Of a stretch of 64,000 bases of DNA, positions 18,184 to 27,900 are shown piece after piece. Where the stretch lies: the NCBI RefSeq assembly GCF_017498085.1, contig NZ_JAGBKM010000009.1, forward strand, positions 1 through 64,000. Direction: 5' to 3'. The notes below the pieces were generated by a model. The model did no database searches. It was not told the origin of the DNA and saw only the letters and a program-made list of their open reading frames with translations. Within the stretch, counting starts at the first letter, position 1; every line of letters begins with the position of its first letter. Made by a program: the position numbers and the translations under genes. The DNA is from Psychrobacter coccoides. GTDB taxonomy: Bacteria; Pseudomonadota; Gammaproteobacteria; Pseudomonadales; Moraxellaceae.

Positions 18184-19071
18184 TCACCCGAAATAGCCAT
18201 CAAAACGCACCACGTCATTTTGCCAACGCTCATCAGGTGGGTGTTGCGCCAAAAATGGCGCATGTTGTGGACGCTTTACGACAACTCGACCTTGTCCCTG
18301 TGCGTGGTTGGCTACCATTCTTTGCGCCTCACCTAACAGTTGTTGTTCTTCGATCTGTGTTGGTGGTTGAGCCATCTGATGCAGCGCCTGCATATGTTTG
18401 CCGACTTTAGCACCTTTGCCCGACTTACTGTCTTGATAGCTGTCTTCTGGGAACATCGGATCTAGATACACCACATCGACTGGGTCATGCGGCGTTGTCG
18501 TTTGAGCTTGCCGTGCTGCAAAATAACTCAGCGCATCAATATTAATAATCTGTAGCCGGCTCATGAGCTTTTGCCAATTAGGCTGTGCACTCATGCGCTG
18601 CTGCTCTGCTAGTAGTAACAGCGCTATTAATGGCTGCTGCTCGAGCATAATGACCTGAGCGCCGGTACTGGCCAATATCAAGCTATCATGACCAAAACCT
18701 GCCGTGGCATCGATGACATGACTGTCCGCTGTGGTTTTGGCTGCTTGCAGCAATAGCTCAGACTTACGTCCAGCGCTGACCACTCGCCGCTGCAATTTAT
18801 CCCATTCTGGTGCAACACTAAAACCAGCACTCAGCCATGACAGTTTGTTTTTTTCGTCCAATAACAATATAGGTTGGGTTGCTGTCTGGCTTAATTGTTG
18901 GCGACGTTTTTGATTGAGCTTATCGGTAAACAGCTCGGCATTTAACATGATTGGCAATTGATGCTGCTCTATCAAGGCCTGCAGGCGCTCAACCTGTGCT
19001 TGCTGCAACTCGCTCACATAAAGTAGGTGGCAATGTACAAAGGTGCTCGATGTTTTTTGCAAAGCATTCAT
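18184..19071 (-). CDS. rsmJ: 16S rRNA (guanine1516-N2)-methyltransferase RsmJ
   Basis: The enzyme methylates G1516 of 16S rRNA using SAM. From MNALQKTSS it has 295 residues. Motif I is VIDATAGFGHDSLILASTG, the acidic motif follows at MLEQQPLIALLL, and the catalytic loop is VVYLDPMFPEDSYQDSKSGK. The start is chosen because AAGGA lies eight bases upstream; in-frame starts further up would add up to 13 residues. The gene lies 70 bases from the next small gene on the same strand. Confidence 0.9.
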   Translation of the reverse strand: MNALQKTSSTFVHCHLLYVSELQQAQVERLQALIEQHQLPIMLNAELFTDKLNQKRRQQLSQTATQPILLLDEKNKLSWLSAGFSVAPEWDKLQRRVVSAGRKSELLLQAAKTTADSHVIDATAGFGHDSLILASTGAQVIMLEQQPLIALLLLAEQQRMSAQPNWQKLMSRLQIINIDALSYFAARQAQTTTPHDPVDVVYLDPMFPEDSYQDSKSGKGAKVGKHMQALHQMAQPPTQIEEQQLLGEAQRMVANHAQGQGRVVVKRPQHAPFLAQHPPDERWQNDVVRFDGYFG

Positions 19072-19197
19072 GAAAGCCATCCTTTTTACTACTGCGACAG
19101 TTAAAACCATAGTTAAAACGCTTTAAACGACACAATGCTACTAACCAAACGCTACTACAGTGAATCTTAAAGAAGGGTACGACTATATCGTTAGAGC

Positions 19198-20040
19198 CTA
19201 GCCGGCCATTTGATAGCCAAAGCCCCAAGCCGCGACCAATACGATGATGCCCGTGACAATGCGCAACCAAGCAAAAATTTTGAAGTCACGGCGGCTGACC
19301 CACGCCACCAGCCAGCGAATACAAAGCAGGGCGACGATAAAGGACACCACGGTGCCTATGCCCAATACCAACCAGTCCTCGCTATTGGTCAATACGTCAT
19401 AATGCTTGAGTAAATCCAATAATGCCGCACCGACGATGACTGGAATGCCTAAAAAGAAAGAGAACTCTGCCGACGCCTTACGTGAGACGCCAAGCCAAAG
19501 CGCACCAATAATGGTAGCACCCGAGCGTGATGTGCCAGGCACCAAGGCAAGACATTGAAACAGCCCTATCATCAGCGCTGTCTTTAAGCTGACATCTTCT
19601 GCTTCTTGCGCAATGATGGTTTTGGGCCGGTTTTCGACATAAAATATCAGCAGACCACCGATGATGAGCATGATGGCGACAGTAATGGGATTAAATAAAT
19701 AGGTCTTAATCTCATCGGCAAAGGTAAAACCGACAATCATCACTGGAATGGTCGCCACGATTAAGCTCAGTCCCAGCTGTCTTGGGTTACTCATACCCTC
19801 TGCTTTACCCGTCAGCAAACCCATAAACGCCTGCCAGAGCCGCCCCCAATAGTCATAGATAACGGCTAAGATAGCACCAAGCTGCACCACCACCACAAAC
19901 AAATCAACCTTGTCTTTGGTCCAAAACCCCATAACATCTGCTGATAAAATCAAGTAGCCTGTGCTAGAAATGGGTAAAAACTCAGTGATACCTTCAACGA
20001 TACCCATGATCACAGCTTGAATTAATAACAGTATATCCAC
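19198..20040 (-). CDS. uppP: Undecaprenyl-diphosphate phosphatase (BacA/UppP)
   Basis: UppP recycles undecaprenyl diphosphate to the monophosphate carrier used for peptidoglycan and other envelope polymers. The 280-residue integral membrane protein shows both family motifs: AVIMGIVEGITEFLPISSTG (residues 9-28, catalytic Glu and Ser) and VPGTSRSGATI (about 167-177, catalytic Arg). It begins with GTG, supported by AGGAAG seven bases upstream. Overproduction of the family gives bacitracin resistance. Confidence 0.95.
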   Translation of the reverse strand: MDILLLIQAVIMGIVEGITEFLPISSTGYLILSADVMGFWTKDKVDLFVVVVQLGAILAVIYDYWGRLWQAFMGLLTGKAEGMSNPRQLGLSLIVATIPVMIVGFTFADEIKTYLFNPITVAIMLIIGGLLIFYVENRPKTIIAQEAEDVSLKTALMIGLFQCLALVPGTSRSGATIIGALWLGVSRKASAEFSFFLGIPVIVGAALLDLLKHYDVLTNSEDWLVLGIGTVVSFIVALLCIRWLVAWVSRRDFKIFAWLRIVTGIIVLVAAWGFGYQMAG

Positions 20041-20160
20041 AATTGACTTCCTAAAAACAGGCCCACTGGCTGTCCTATATTATCGTTGTTTTGGCATGAG
20101 CTCATGCATCATTGATGCTAGATCTTTATTGGTTATAAATGGTTTTGATTTCAAAAAAAG

Positions 20161-20844
20161 CTACGCCTTGCCTTGCTCTTTGAGCGTTTTCCACGCTTGA
20201 TTGCGCAGATATTTCGGCAGCGCGTGTGCCGCATCCGTACCACCAGAGGTCGCAAACTGAGCGATGCCTAACTGTCCTATCACCACTGCATCTGGCCAGA
20301 CATCCTCATAACACTGCTGCTCCTTATATGAGGCCAATAGCGGCGCACCATTACCAACGATCGGTAGGCTAAGCTCTGTCTGGCTGTCATAGTCAAGCAG
20401 TCGCTCTGTATCTGTATGTGGCTCATCATAGACCGGCTGCATCATATCGCCTTGTAATCGATAGTGGCCAAAGTACACTTGCTGCATTCGGGCATCAAGG
20501 GCGCTATACACCTCGGTCAAGTCGTAGCGCTGATGGGCACACTGGGCGATCGCTTGTAGGCTTGAGACGCCTATACAGGGGATATCATGCGCCACAGACA
20601 ACGCCTGCACCACGGCGGTATTGATTCGTATGCCACTAAAAGCGCCGGGACCTCGGTTAAAGGCAAGCGCCTTTACATCAGCCAAGCTGAGATCGGCCTC
20701 AAGCAGTGCTGCATCAATCATCGGCAGGATTTGCTGGGTCTGTTGCCGTTTACCCGTCTCAGTGTGACTAGATAGCACCTGACCATTGGTATCCAAAATG
20801 GCGATCGAACATTGGTCAAACACGGTATCCATTGCTAAAAACAT
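20161..20844 (-). CDS. tsaB: tRNA N6-threonylcarbamoyladenosine biosynthesis protein TsaB
   Basis: TsaB is the dimerising partner of TsaD in making the t6A37 tRNA modification. The 227-residue protein starts FLAMDTVFDQCSIAIL and shows the ASKHA-fold motifs ALAFNRGPGAFSGIRINTAV (about residues 63-82) and VYSALDARMQQVYFG. The ATG at 20844 follows GAGG by five bases; the GTG one codon upstream is also possible. It stands apart from tsaD and tsaE in this window. Confidence 0.93.
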   Translation of the reverse strand: MFLAMDTVFDQCSIAILDTNGQVLSSHTETGKRQQTQQILPMIDAALLEADLSLADVKALAFNRGPGAFSGIRINTAVVQALSVAHDIPCIGVSSLQAIAQCAHQRYDLTEVYSALDARMQQVYFGHYRLQGDMMQPVYDEPHTDTERLLDYDSQTELSLPIVGNGAPLLASYKEQQCYEDVWPDAVVIGQLGIAQFATSGGTDAAHALPKYLRNQAWKTLKEQGKA

Positions 20845-21003
20845 CACAACCTCGGCTTATTTGTTTGGCTAAATCACAGTAGCACAAAAAACGCTCCACT
20901 AAATCAGCGCCTATCATAGCATTTAGGATAGACAAATTTTATGAATTTCTATATTTTTGCGCTCATGGGCGCTTTTATATTTAATTCATTCAGCGCTATT
21001 AAA

Positions 21004-21038
21004 CATCAAAAACCTCAAAACCATAGCAGTTTTGAGGT
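21004..21038 (-). terminator. Terminator of ffh
   Basis: A ten-base-pair stem (ACCTCAAAAC with GTTTTGAGGT) lies about 60 bases past the ffh stop. On the minus strand it is followed by TTTTTGATGTTT, giving a usable T-tract. Confidence 0.8.
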
Positions 21039-21098
21039 CTGTATCAAACACACTTATTAAAACTGGCGTCTGTCTAGCAGACCTTAGTCGCTAAAAGC

Positions 21099-22640
21099 TT
21101 AAAAACGGGTTTTAAACTTTTTTGGCGCTTGGTCCTGTAGCTCTTGCATTTGCTTTTGCATCTCTTCGGTGCTCGGCATGTTGTTTGGGTCCAGTCCCAT
21201 TTGCTTGGCCATCTGTGCTGGGTTCACATCTTTGGCACTGCCTTGTTGACCGCCACCAAACAGTGGACCACCGCCGCCAGCACCGCCGCCGCCCATCAAA
21301 CCTTGCATCGACTTCATCATCTTGCTGATGCCTTCAGGCTTAGAGATCATTTTCATCATTTTTGCCATTTGCTTATGCTGCTTGAGCAGGCGATTGACGT
21401 CTTGAATCTCACGGCCTGAGCCGGCAGCAATACGGCGCTTACGACTGGGATTGATCTTATCTGGATTTTTACGCTCAAACGGCGTCATAGAGTTGATCAG
21501 CGCCTCCATCTCACGCACTTTTTCTTCTGGCTTGGCTTCTTCGACCGCTTTTTGCATTCCAGAGCCGCTCATACCCGGCATCTTGTCTAAAAAACCTGCC
21601 ATGCCGCCCATGTTTTTCATTTGCTGAAACTGGGTCAGTAGGTCTTCTAGGTCAAAGTCGCCCCCTTTTTGTATCTTTTTCGCCATTTTTTCGGCTTTAT
21701 CACGGTCGATTTTTTGTTCGACTTCTTCGACCAAGCTTAGTACGTCACCCATACCCAAGATACGTTGGGCGATACGCTCAGGGTGAAACAGCTCTAAAGC
21801 ATCTAGCTTTTCGCCACGACCTAAGAACTTGATCGGCTTACCTGTGATCGCTCGTACAGACAGCGCCGCACCGCCACGAGCATCACCATCGGTCTTGGTG
21901 AGGATAACGCCTGTCAATGGCAAGGCATCATTAAAGGCTTTGGCGGTATTGGCCGCATCTTGACCTGTCATCGCATCAACGACAAACAGCGTTTCAGCAG
22001 GGTTGACGGCGGCAGTTAGCGCCTTGATCTCGTCCATCATGGTATCATCGATGTGCAAGCGGCCAGCGGTATCAATGATCAAGATGTCTTGATATTGGAT
22101 CTTGGCCTCTTCGATAGCACGGCGAGCGATGTCAATCGGGTTTTCGTCTGTTGTTGAGTCGACAAACTTGGCATTGACCTGACCGGCAACTTGCTCAAGC
22201 TGTTTGATGGCAGCAGGACGATAGACGTCAGCTGAGACCAGCATGACTTTTTTCTTATGGCGCTCTTGTAAAAACTTGGCCAACTTACCAGCGGTGGTGG
22301 TCTTACCCGCACCTTGTAGGCCCGCTAACAGATAGACCACAGGCGGTTTGCCCGTCATCTCTAATTGCTGGTTGGCACTGCCCATCATTTCGGTCAGCTC
22401 ATCATGGACGATTTTGACAAAAGCCTGACCTGGCGCCAACTCTTTGAGCACCTCTGCCCCTAGCGCCTGCTCTTTGACACGCTTCACAAAATCACGAGTG
22501 ACAGGTAGTGCCACGTCTGCTTCTAGCAGCGCCATGCGCACTTCACGCAAGGTGTCTTTGATGTTGTCTTCGGTCAGTTGTCCCGTACCCACGATATTAC
22601 GCAGGCTCGACGATAAGCGTTCTGTTAAGGTATCAAACAT
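21099..22640 (-). CDS. ffh: Signal recognition particle protein Ffh
   Basis: Ffh is the GTPase of the signal recognition particle; with 4.5S RNA it brings nascent membrane proteins to FtsY. The 513-residue protein has the N and G domains with GLQGAGKTTTAGKLAKFL (about residues 108-125), DTAGR, TKTDGDARGG, and a methionine-rich M domain near the C-terminus. A glycine-rich stretch (GGGGAGGGGP) lies inside the tail of the M domain. The 4.5S RNA gene was not found here. It is divergent from ypjD, as in E. coli. Confidence 0.97.
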   Translation of the reverse strand: MFDTLTERLSSSLRNIVGTGQLTEDNIKDTLREVRMALLEADVALPVTRDFVKRVKEQALGAEVLKELAPGQAFVKIVHDELTEMMGSANQQLEMTGKPPVVYLLAGLQGAGKTTTAGKLAKFLQERHKKKVMLVSADVYRPAAIKQLEQVAGQVNAKFVDSTTDENPIDIARRAIEEAKIQYQDILIIDTAGRLHIDDTMMDEIKALTAAVNPAETLFVVDAMTGQDAANTAKAFNDALPLTGVILTKTDGDARGGAALSVRAITGKPIKFLGRGEKLDALELFHPERIAQRILGMGDVLSLVEEVEQKIDRDKAEKMAKKIQKGGDFDLEDLLTQFQQMKNMGGMAGFLDKMPGMSGSGMQKAVEEAKPEEKVREMEALINSMTPFERKNPDKINPSRKRRIAAGSGREIQDVNRLLKQHKQMAKMMKMISKPEGISKMMKSMQGLMGGGGAGGGGPLFGGGQQGSAKDVNPAQMAKQMGLDPNNMPSTEEMQKQMQELQDQAPKKFKTRF

Positions 22641-22974
22641 AAATAGCTCTCAGTTAAAATAATGTATCGTTAGTAATGTATGGTGAATAATGTATCGTTA
22701 ATCATTGATCGTGACTACAGTGGTTCATTCAATTGGTTTTTGGCTCAGCTCAGCATTTATAAGGAATCAGCAAGATGAAGCTCAATTGATACCCATTTTA
22801 TGATAAATTGGACGATTATTCTAATTAATCTGATAATACCACTTTAGTGGCACCATTCGCTGAAAATAAAAGGTTATGACTTATTGGATGCGCTATTGGT
22901 ATCACCTGTGACAGTATATCGACTATACCGTGAGCGGCTCATTTGCGCTCATTATGAGATGAGGTTTTTTATCC
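22641..22974. promoter_or_regulatory. Divergent ffh / ypjD upstream region
   Basis: These 334 bases separate two divergent starts and must hold both promoters. Next to ffh the 12-mer AATGTATCGTTA occurs twice (22661-22672 and 22689-22700) with a related AATGTATGGT between. I see no ORF. The promoter elements themselves cannot be assigned with confidence. Confidence 0.45.
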
Positions 22975-23766
22975 GTGCATGTTGCATTTTTGATTGCTGG
23001 TTTGGCTTATATTTTAGTCAGTGTTCATATTGGTTGGGCACTGATTCAAGATAAGACCATTCACAAAAGCCTGAGTTTAGGACTGTTGGTGATCGGTATG
23101 CTCGCCCATGCGACGCTACTTTATCCCTCTATCGTCACTCTGTACGGGCTAAACTTTAACTTATTCAACACGCTGAGCTTGATCAGCTTATTTTTCTTAT
23201 TGTTTTATGTGCTGTTTTGTCTGTATCGATCTATTCTTAGCCTCGGCATCCTCGCCGCACCGACGGCCTTGGCTGGACTGATCGTTGGTAACGTTGGCCG
23301 TGCGCCTTATCAGCCTTTGACTGATATCAGCATCGGCCTCGAAACCCATATACTACTATCGTTAGCTGCTTACTGTGTGCTGCTGATGGCGGCGGTACAA
23401 GCGCTGTTTTTGCGTCTACAGATTCGTGAGCTGAAGCATCAGACCATCCATCGTTTTTGGGTCAACAAACTGCCTTCATTACAAAGTATGGAGAGCTTAT
23501 TGTTTGATATGCTGCTGGTCGGCTTTATCCTACTGAGTATCGCACTGGGTATCGGCTTTGTCTATGTCAACGACTTAATGGCCCAGCATATCGCTCATAA
23601 GACAGTCTTTAGCGTGCTGTCATGGTTGCTCTTTGGGGCATTGCTGATTGGCAACTGGCGAGCTGGCTGGCGGGGCAAGCGTGCGGCAAACATTACCATC
23701 TACGCCTTTATTCTACTGGCGATTGGCTTTGTCGGCAGCAAGTTTGTGCTAGAGATGCTGTTATAA
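22975..23766 (+). CDS. ypjD: CcsA/YpjD-family inner membrane protein
   Basis: This 263-residue protein has about eight membrane helices and matches the cytochrome c assembly (CcsA/HemX) family, with ISIGLETHILLSLAAYCVLL (about residues 119-138) near the middle. The E. coli homologue YpjD is also next to ffh, which supports orthology. The tryptophan-rich haem-handling motif of true CcsA is not visible, so a role in cytochrome c maturation is uncertain. It starts with GTG after a GATGAGG ribosome-binding site. Confidence 0.85.
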   Translation: MHVAFLIAGLAYILVSVHIGWALIQDKTIHKSLSLGLLVIGMLAHATLLYPSIVTLYGLNFNLFNTLSLISLFFLLFYVLFCLYRSILSLGILAAPTALAGLIVGNVGRAPYQPLTDISIGLETHILLSLAAYCVLLMAAVQALFLRLQIRELKHQTIHRFWVNKLPSLQSMESLLFDMLLVGFILLSIALGIGFVYVNDLMAQHIAHKTVFSVLSWLLFGALLIGNWRAGWRGKRAANITIYAFILLAIGFVGSKFVLEMLL

Positions 23767-23808
23767 GCTTAGCATGATAACTGCATCTCTTCTGGACTAA
23801 AAACCCTA

Positions 23809-24747
23809 TCAGTTAAAAACCACGGTTTTGTTATCTGCCACGATCACTCGGTTTTGCACATGCCAGTTTACCGCACGGGCCAACACATTGCGCTCGATAT
23901 CACGGCCGATAGCACGCAGCTCTATCACACTCTGGCGATGGGTCACTCGATGCACGTCTTGCTCAATGATGGGCCCTTGATCCAGCTCAGCGGTGACATA
24001 ATGCGCTGTCGCTCCGATGAGCTTGACGCCTTTGTCATGGGCCTGACGATATGGGTCTGCGCCGACAAAGGCTGGCAAAAATGAGTGATGAATGTTGATA
24101 ATCTGCATCGGCCAGCGTGTCACAAAATCAGACGACAGTATCTGCATATAACGCGCCAATACCAGCAAATCATTGCCTGCCATCAAGTCATGAATCTGCT
24201 CTTCTGCCTCTGCTTTATTGTCCTTGGTCACAGGGACATGATGAAATGGAATACCGAAGTTTTCTACCGCTTGGCGTAAGTCTTCATGATTACTGACGAC
24301 GGACGTAATCTCACAATCCAATAAACCGCGCTGATGACGCCATAGCAAATCTAACAGTGCATGGTCAAACTTAGATACCAAGATGCCCACTTTAAACTTG
24401 ATACTGTTGTCATGCAGACGCCACGCCATGTCGTAACGCTTGGCTACAGTATGCGCAAAGCTGGCTTCAAAGTTATCAATGATTGCGCTTAGCCCTGCTA
24501 GAGCAAACTCCAAACGCATGAAGTACTGCCCGCCTTCATGGGCGGTGGAGTACTGATCCAGAGTAATGATGTTGCCACCATAGCGATGGATAAACTCAGA
24601 TACGGCCTGTACGATGCCCGCCTGATCACGGCATTTGATGAGTAGTGTGGCGGTATCGATAGCTGTCGGCACTGTGGTACTGGTAGCAGGTGTGCTTGAG
24701 GTTGTTGAGTTAGAAGTTGTGTTTGTTGACGTTGTAGTAGTTGACAT
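23809..24747 (-). CDS. purU: Formyltetrahydrofolate deformylase PurU
   Basis: PurU hydrolyses 10-formyltetrahydrofolate to formate and tetrahydrofolate, supplying formate for purine synthesis. It has an N-terminal ACT domain (TATLLIKCRDQAGIVQAVSE from about residue 33) and a formyltransferase-like catalytic domain with LARYMQILSSDF and IINIHHSFLPAFVGADPY (catalytic His), followed by GATAHYVTAELDQGPIIEQD. The first 32 residues are almost all Thr, Ser and Asn, unlike usual PurU, which starts near the ACT domain. No other start codon is available before the ACT domain. Confidence 0.94.
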   Translation of the reverse strand: MSTTTTSTNTTSNSTTSSTPATSTTVPTAIDTATLLIKCRDQAGIVQAVSEFIHRYGGNIITLDQYSTAHEGGQYFMRLEFALAGLSAIIDNFEASFAHTVAKRYDMAWRLHDNSIKFKVGILVSKFDHALLDLLWRHQRGLLDCEITSVVSNHEDLRQAVENFGIPFHHVPVTKDNKAEAEEQIHDLMAGNDLLVLARYMQILSSDFVTRWPMQIINIHHSFLPAFVGADPYRQAHDKGVKLIGATAHYVTAELDQGPIIEQDVHRVTHRQSVIELRAIGRDIERNVLARAVNWHVQNRVIVADNKTVVFN

Positions 24748-24907
24748 AGTGCGCCCAATTCAAAAAGAAAAACAAGTCTGTCTGCCGTTAAGCGATCACG
24801 CTCAAAGCAAAAGTTTAATAAAAGTATGAGAATCCGACTATTCTAATCGCTTTTGGAAAAAATTGCTGATTGAGTTGCTTGTATTTGGGTATTGAGATTA
24901 CCAATGT

Positions 24908-24938
24908 AAAAACCCCCAACGCGAGGTTGGGGGTTTTT
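24908..24938 (-). terminator. Terminator of the Ig-like lipoprotein gene
   Basis: AAAAACCCCCAAC pairs with GTTGGGGGTTTTT around a five-base loop, giving a strong stem with T-tracts on both strands. It lies just past the stop of the giant lipoprotein gene. Confidence 0.9.
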
Positions 24939-24970
24939 GATAAAAAACTCTATACCTAATGAGCTAATAT

Positions 24971-27900
24971 CTACTGCGCTTTGATCACTCTGTTGAAACT
25001 AAAACCATTATTGCTGACGCTAACGACAGAGCCTAAGGCAAATGCTTGGTTAAAGTCTATTATATAAGTATTAAAGCCCATAGTTGGTAACTGCGTTGAT
25101 GTATTACCATTAATAGACACACTATAACTTGATGAGTAAGGAGACAAAGTAACTCTAGTTAATGCAGGAACATTAGGCGTTCTAATGTTATCTTCTTCCT
25201 GAATACTTATATTCATACTATCCACACAGGTTGCGCCGCCTGTACCGAATGGACTCGCATTATCAATCCAAGGTGTAGTAAGATTTGAGCCATTAATAAC
25301 TAAGTCATCTACTGCCGATGGCAACTGATAATTAATACTTTGCGTGTTTTCACTACCATTTAGGAAGGTAGTGGCATCAAAACGTACTTTTACCCAGTTT
25401 GAATAACGTAATGGATAACGAATCTCAAAGTCAGCACGACCCTCATCATCAGTCATAAAGCTATAGCCATCATCTGATACAATACCACCGATAATAGCAA
25501 CTGGGTTAATGGCTTCTAGGCTGCCATTATTATTTTTATCTTCATTCAAGATAGGGTCATTATCTAAAGTATAATTATAGTTACCATCTTCGGTATCAAT
25601 CCAACCTGAATTTTGTGGAACAGCTACTTTTTCAGCAGATGTTTTTAGCGCTGGGAGGATAATATTACCATCTTCTAAGAAACTCGAAGCTTGATAACTT
25701 ACAGTACTATCTAACAAGCAGTATTTACCTTGCGCATACTCAATCGCATAAGACTTGATCGATACCTCTTTGTTTGGCACAGCACGTCCTGAGCCATCCA
25801 TTACCGAGATGGAACCACGTACGGTGTAATAGATATCATCAGAGGCCAGCTTGTTACTAAATGCTAATGTGGTATACACCGCTTCTTCAGAGACAGTGAT
25901 AGTGGTGGTCTTATCAGCAACCCCAAAGGTACTATCTAATAAGCGTGCATTGATAATGACACCGCCAATAGGTGAGCTGGCATTGGCTTTATACACCACC
26001 CGTGCTTCGCCTTTGCTGTCTGTTATCGCTGTAGCAGCCGATAAGCGACCTGCGGATGAGTCTGCCGCCCGACTAAAGACCACCGTTTGCCCTTCTACAG
26101 GCACATCATTTTTATCTTTTACCGTAGCGACGATTTCGGTGCTACCACCTGGTGTGATCACTGACTTCACTGCTTGGAATAGCATCTTGGCAGGTGTCGT
26201 GGCACGGAAACGGGTATCAACAGTGGTCTGGTAGCGAGGCTCGCCGTTTTGCAGATTTTCACCTAAAACTTTAGCCTGTAGTACCGCTGTGCCAGCAAGC
26301 TCAGACTTTAGCCAAAATTTTACAGTAATGACGTTGTCTTGAATATCGCTGGATTTAATGGGTTTAGAGACAACAACTTCACCGTTAAATTTACTGATAT
26401 AGCTAGTAATTAAGCTACCTAATGAGGTTTGTAACTCTACTTGCTTCCCTATCAGTGAATTCGCTTGGTTAGCATTATCAGCACGGATTTGGATTTGAAT
26501 CTCTTGTGGCTCATCGACATTATAAATATCTGCAATATTGATAAAGCTGATGCCTGCTTGTGAGACTTTGACCAGATCAATGCTATTGAGACTACGCTGA
26601 GTATTGATGCTATTTTCACCCAATGCTCTAGCAAATACACGTAGGTTGCCATTGCTATCAAAGCTCAAATCAGCTTCATTGATAGCAAATACCGCTTTAC
26701 CATCCGCATTCGTAGTTGCGGTCGCACTTGCGGCAATCACATCACCATCTTCATTCACCAGCTCCATAGCAGCATTGGCAATAGCACGCCCTGCACCATC
26801 TATAAGAGTAGTAGTGATAGTAGTAGGTGCACCATCTTGCAGCTTGGTTTCTGAGGCCGATAGAGTGATTTGCGTACCTACCGCTGACAAGCTTAATGAT
26901 TTCTCTTCACGCACTTGCATGCTGACATCGCCATTCGCATCATATTGTGGCGTGACTATTTTAGCATTGATCACCACGCTATGATTTAGACGCGCATTGA
27001 TACTATTGGCTGCCAATAAAACACCCACATCGATCTGACCATTGGCATCAGTCGTTACCATACTTGGGGTGGTTAAAGCCGCCCCGCTGGCTTCAAGGTT
27101 CTCAATAGTGAGCTGTACAGGCACGCCAGCTAAGATACCGCCCTTACTGTCAGTGACCCGGATAGTGGCATTGGTCTGGTCGCCGCCCGTGTTTAGAGTA
27201 GATTTGTCAGAAGAGGCTATTATCTGGTAGCTATCAATAGTGGCAGTATCTACTGCTACGATATAGTTCTGTACCAATTCAGTGTTTTCAGCGGTGGTTG
27301 TGGTTGCTGTTAGTTTAATACCGCCTTCTAATACGGCTTGGTTGACGTTAGCACCATCCTCGAGCTTGAGATCAAAGGTCGCTACACCATCACCATTCGT
27401 TGTGGCAGTATTATTAGTCACAGTGACGCCAGTCTGTATAGGATCATCTACATTTAAACGCACTTCACGGTTGGCGATACCGATAGTTTTTACCTCATTG
27501 GTAACATCATCTTTGATACTTTTTGCGACTCGTACAAAGACCTTAAAGGTATCGCCTTTGGTATTAACAACTTTATTGGCGCCAATAGTGAGGTTTTCTT
27601 GGGTGCCGTTTACACTTGGTCTAACAGTAGTGACATTACTGGCTTGAGTGATAATAGTATTGTTTCTATCAGCGGCAGACAATGCGATAAAGAAGCTATT
27701 TCCAATAGTATCCTTCTGCGCATCTGTAAGATCGTTGGGCACAGCTATGGTAAAGGTCGCACGACCTGAGTCATCAGTCGTCTGACTGCCACCCGACACC
27801 AGCGTCACGCCTTGACTGGCAATAACTGCTGGCAGCGCAAGGAACACTTTTTGTCCAGCAACGACATTGCCATTATCATCTTCAGCAATCACCTCAATTT

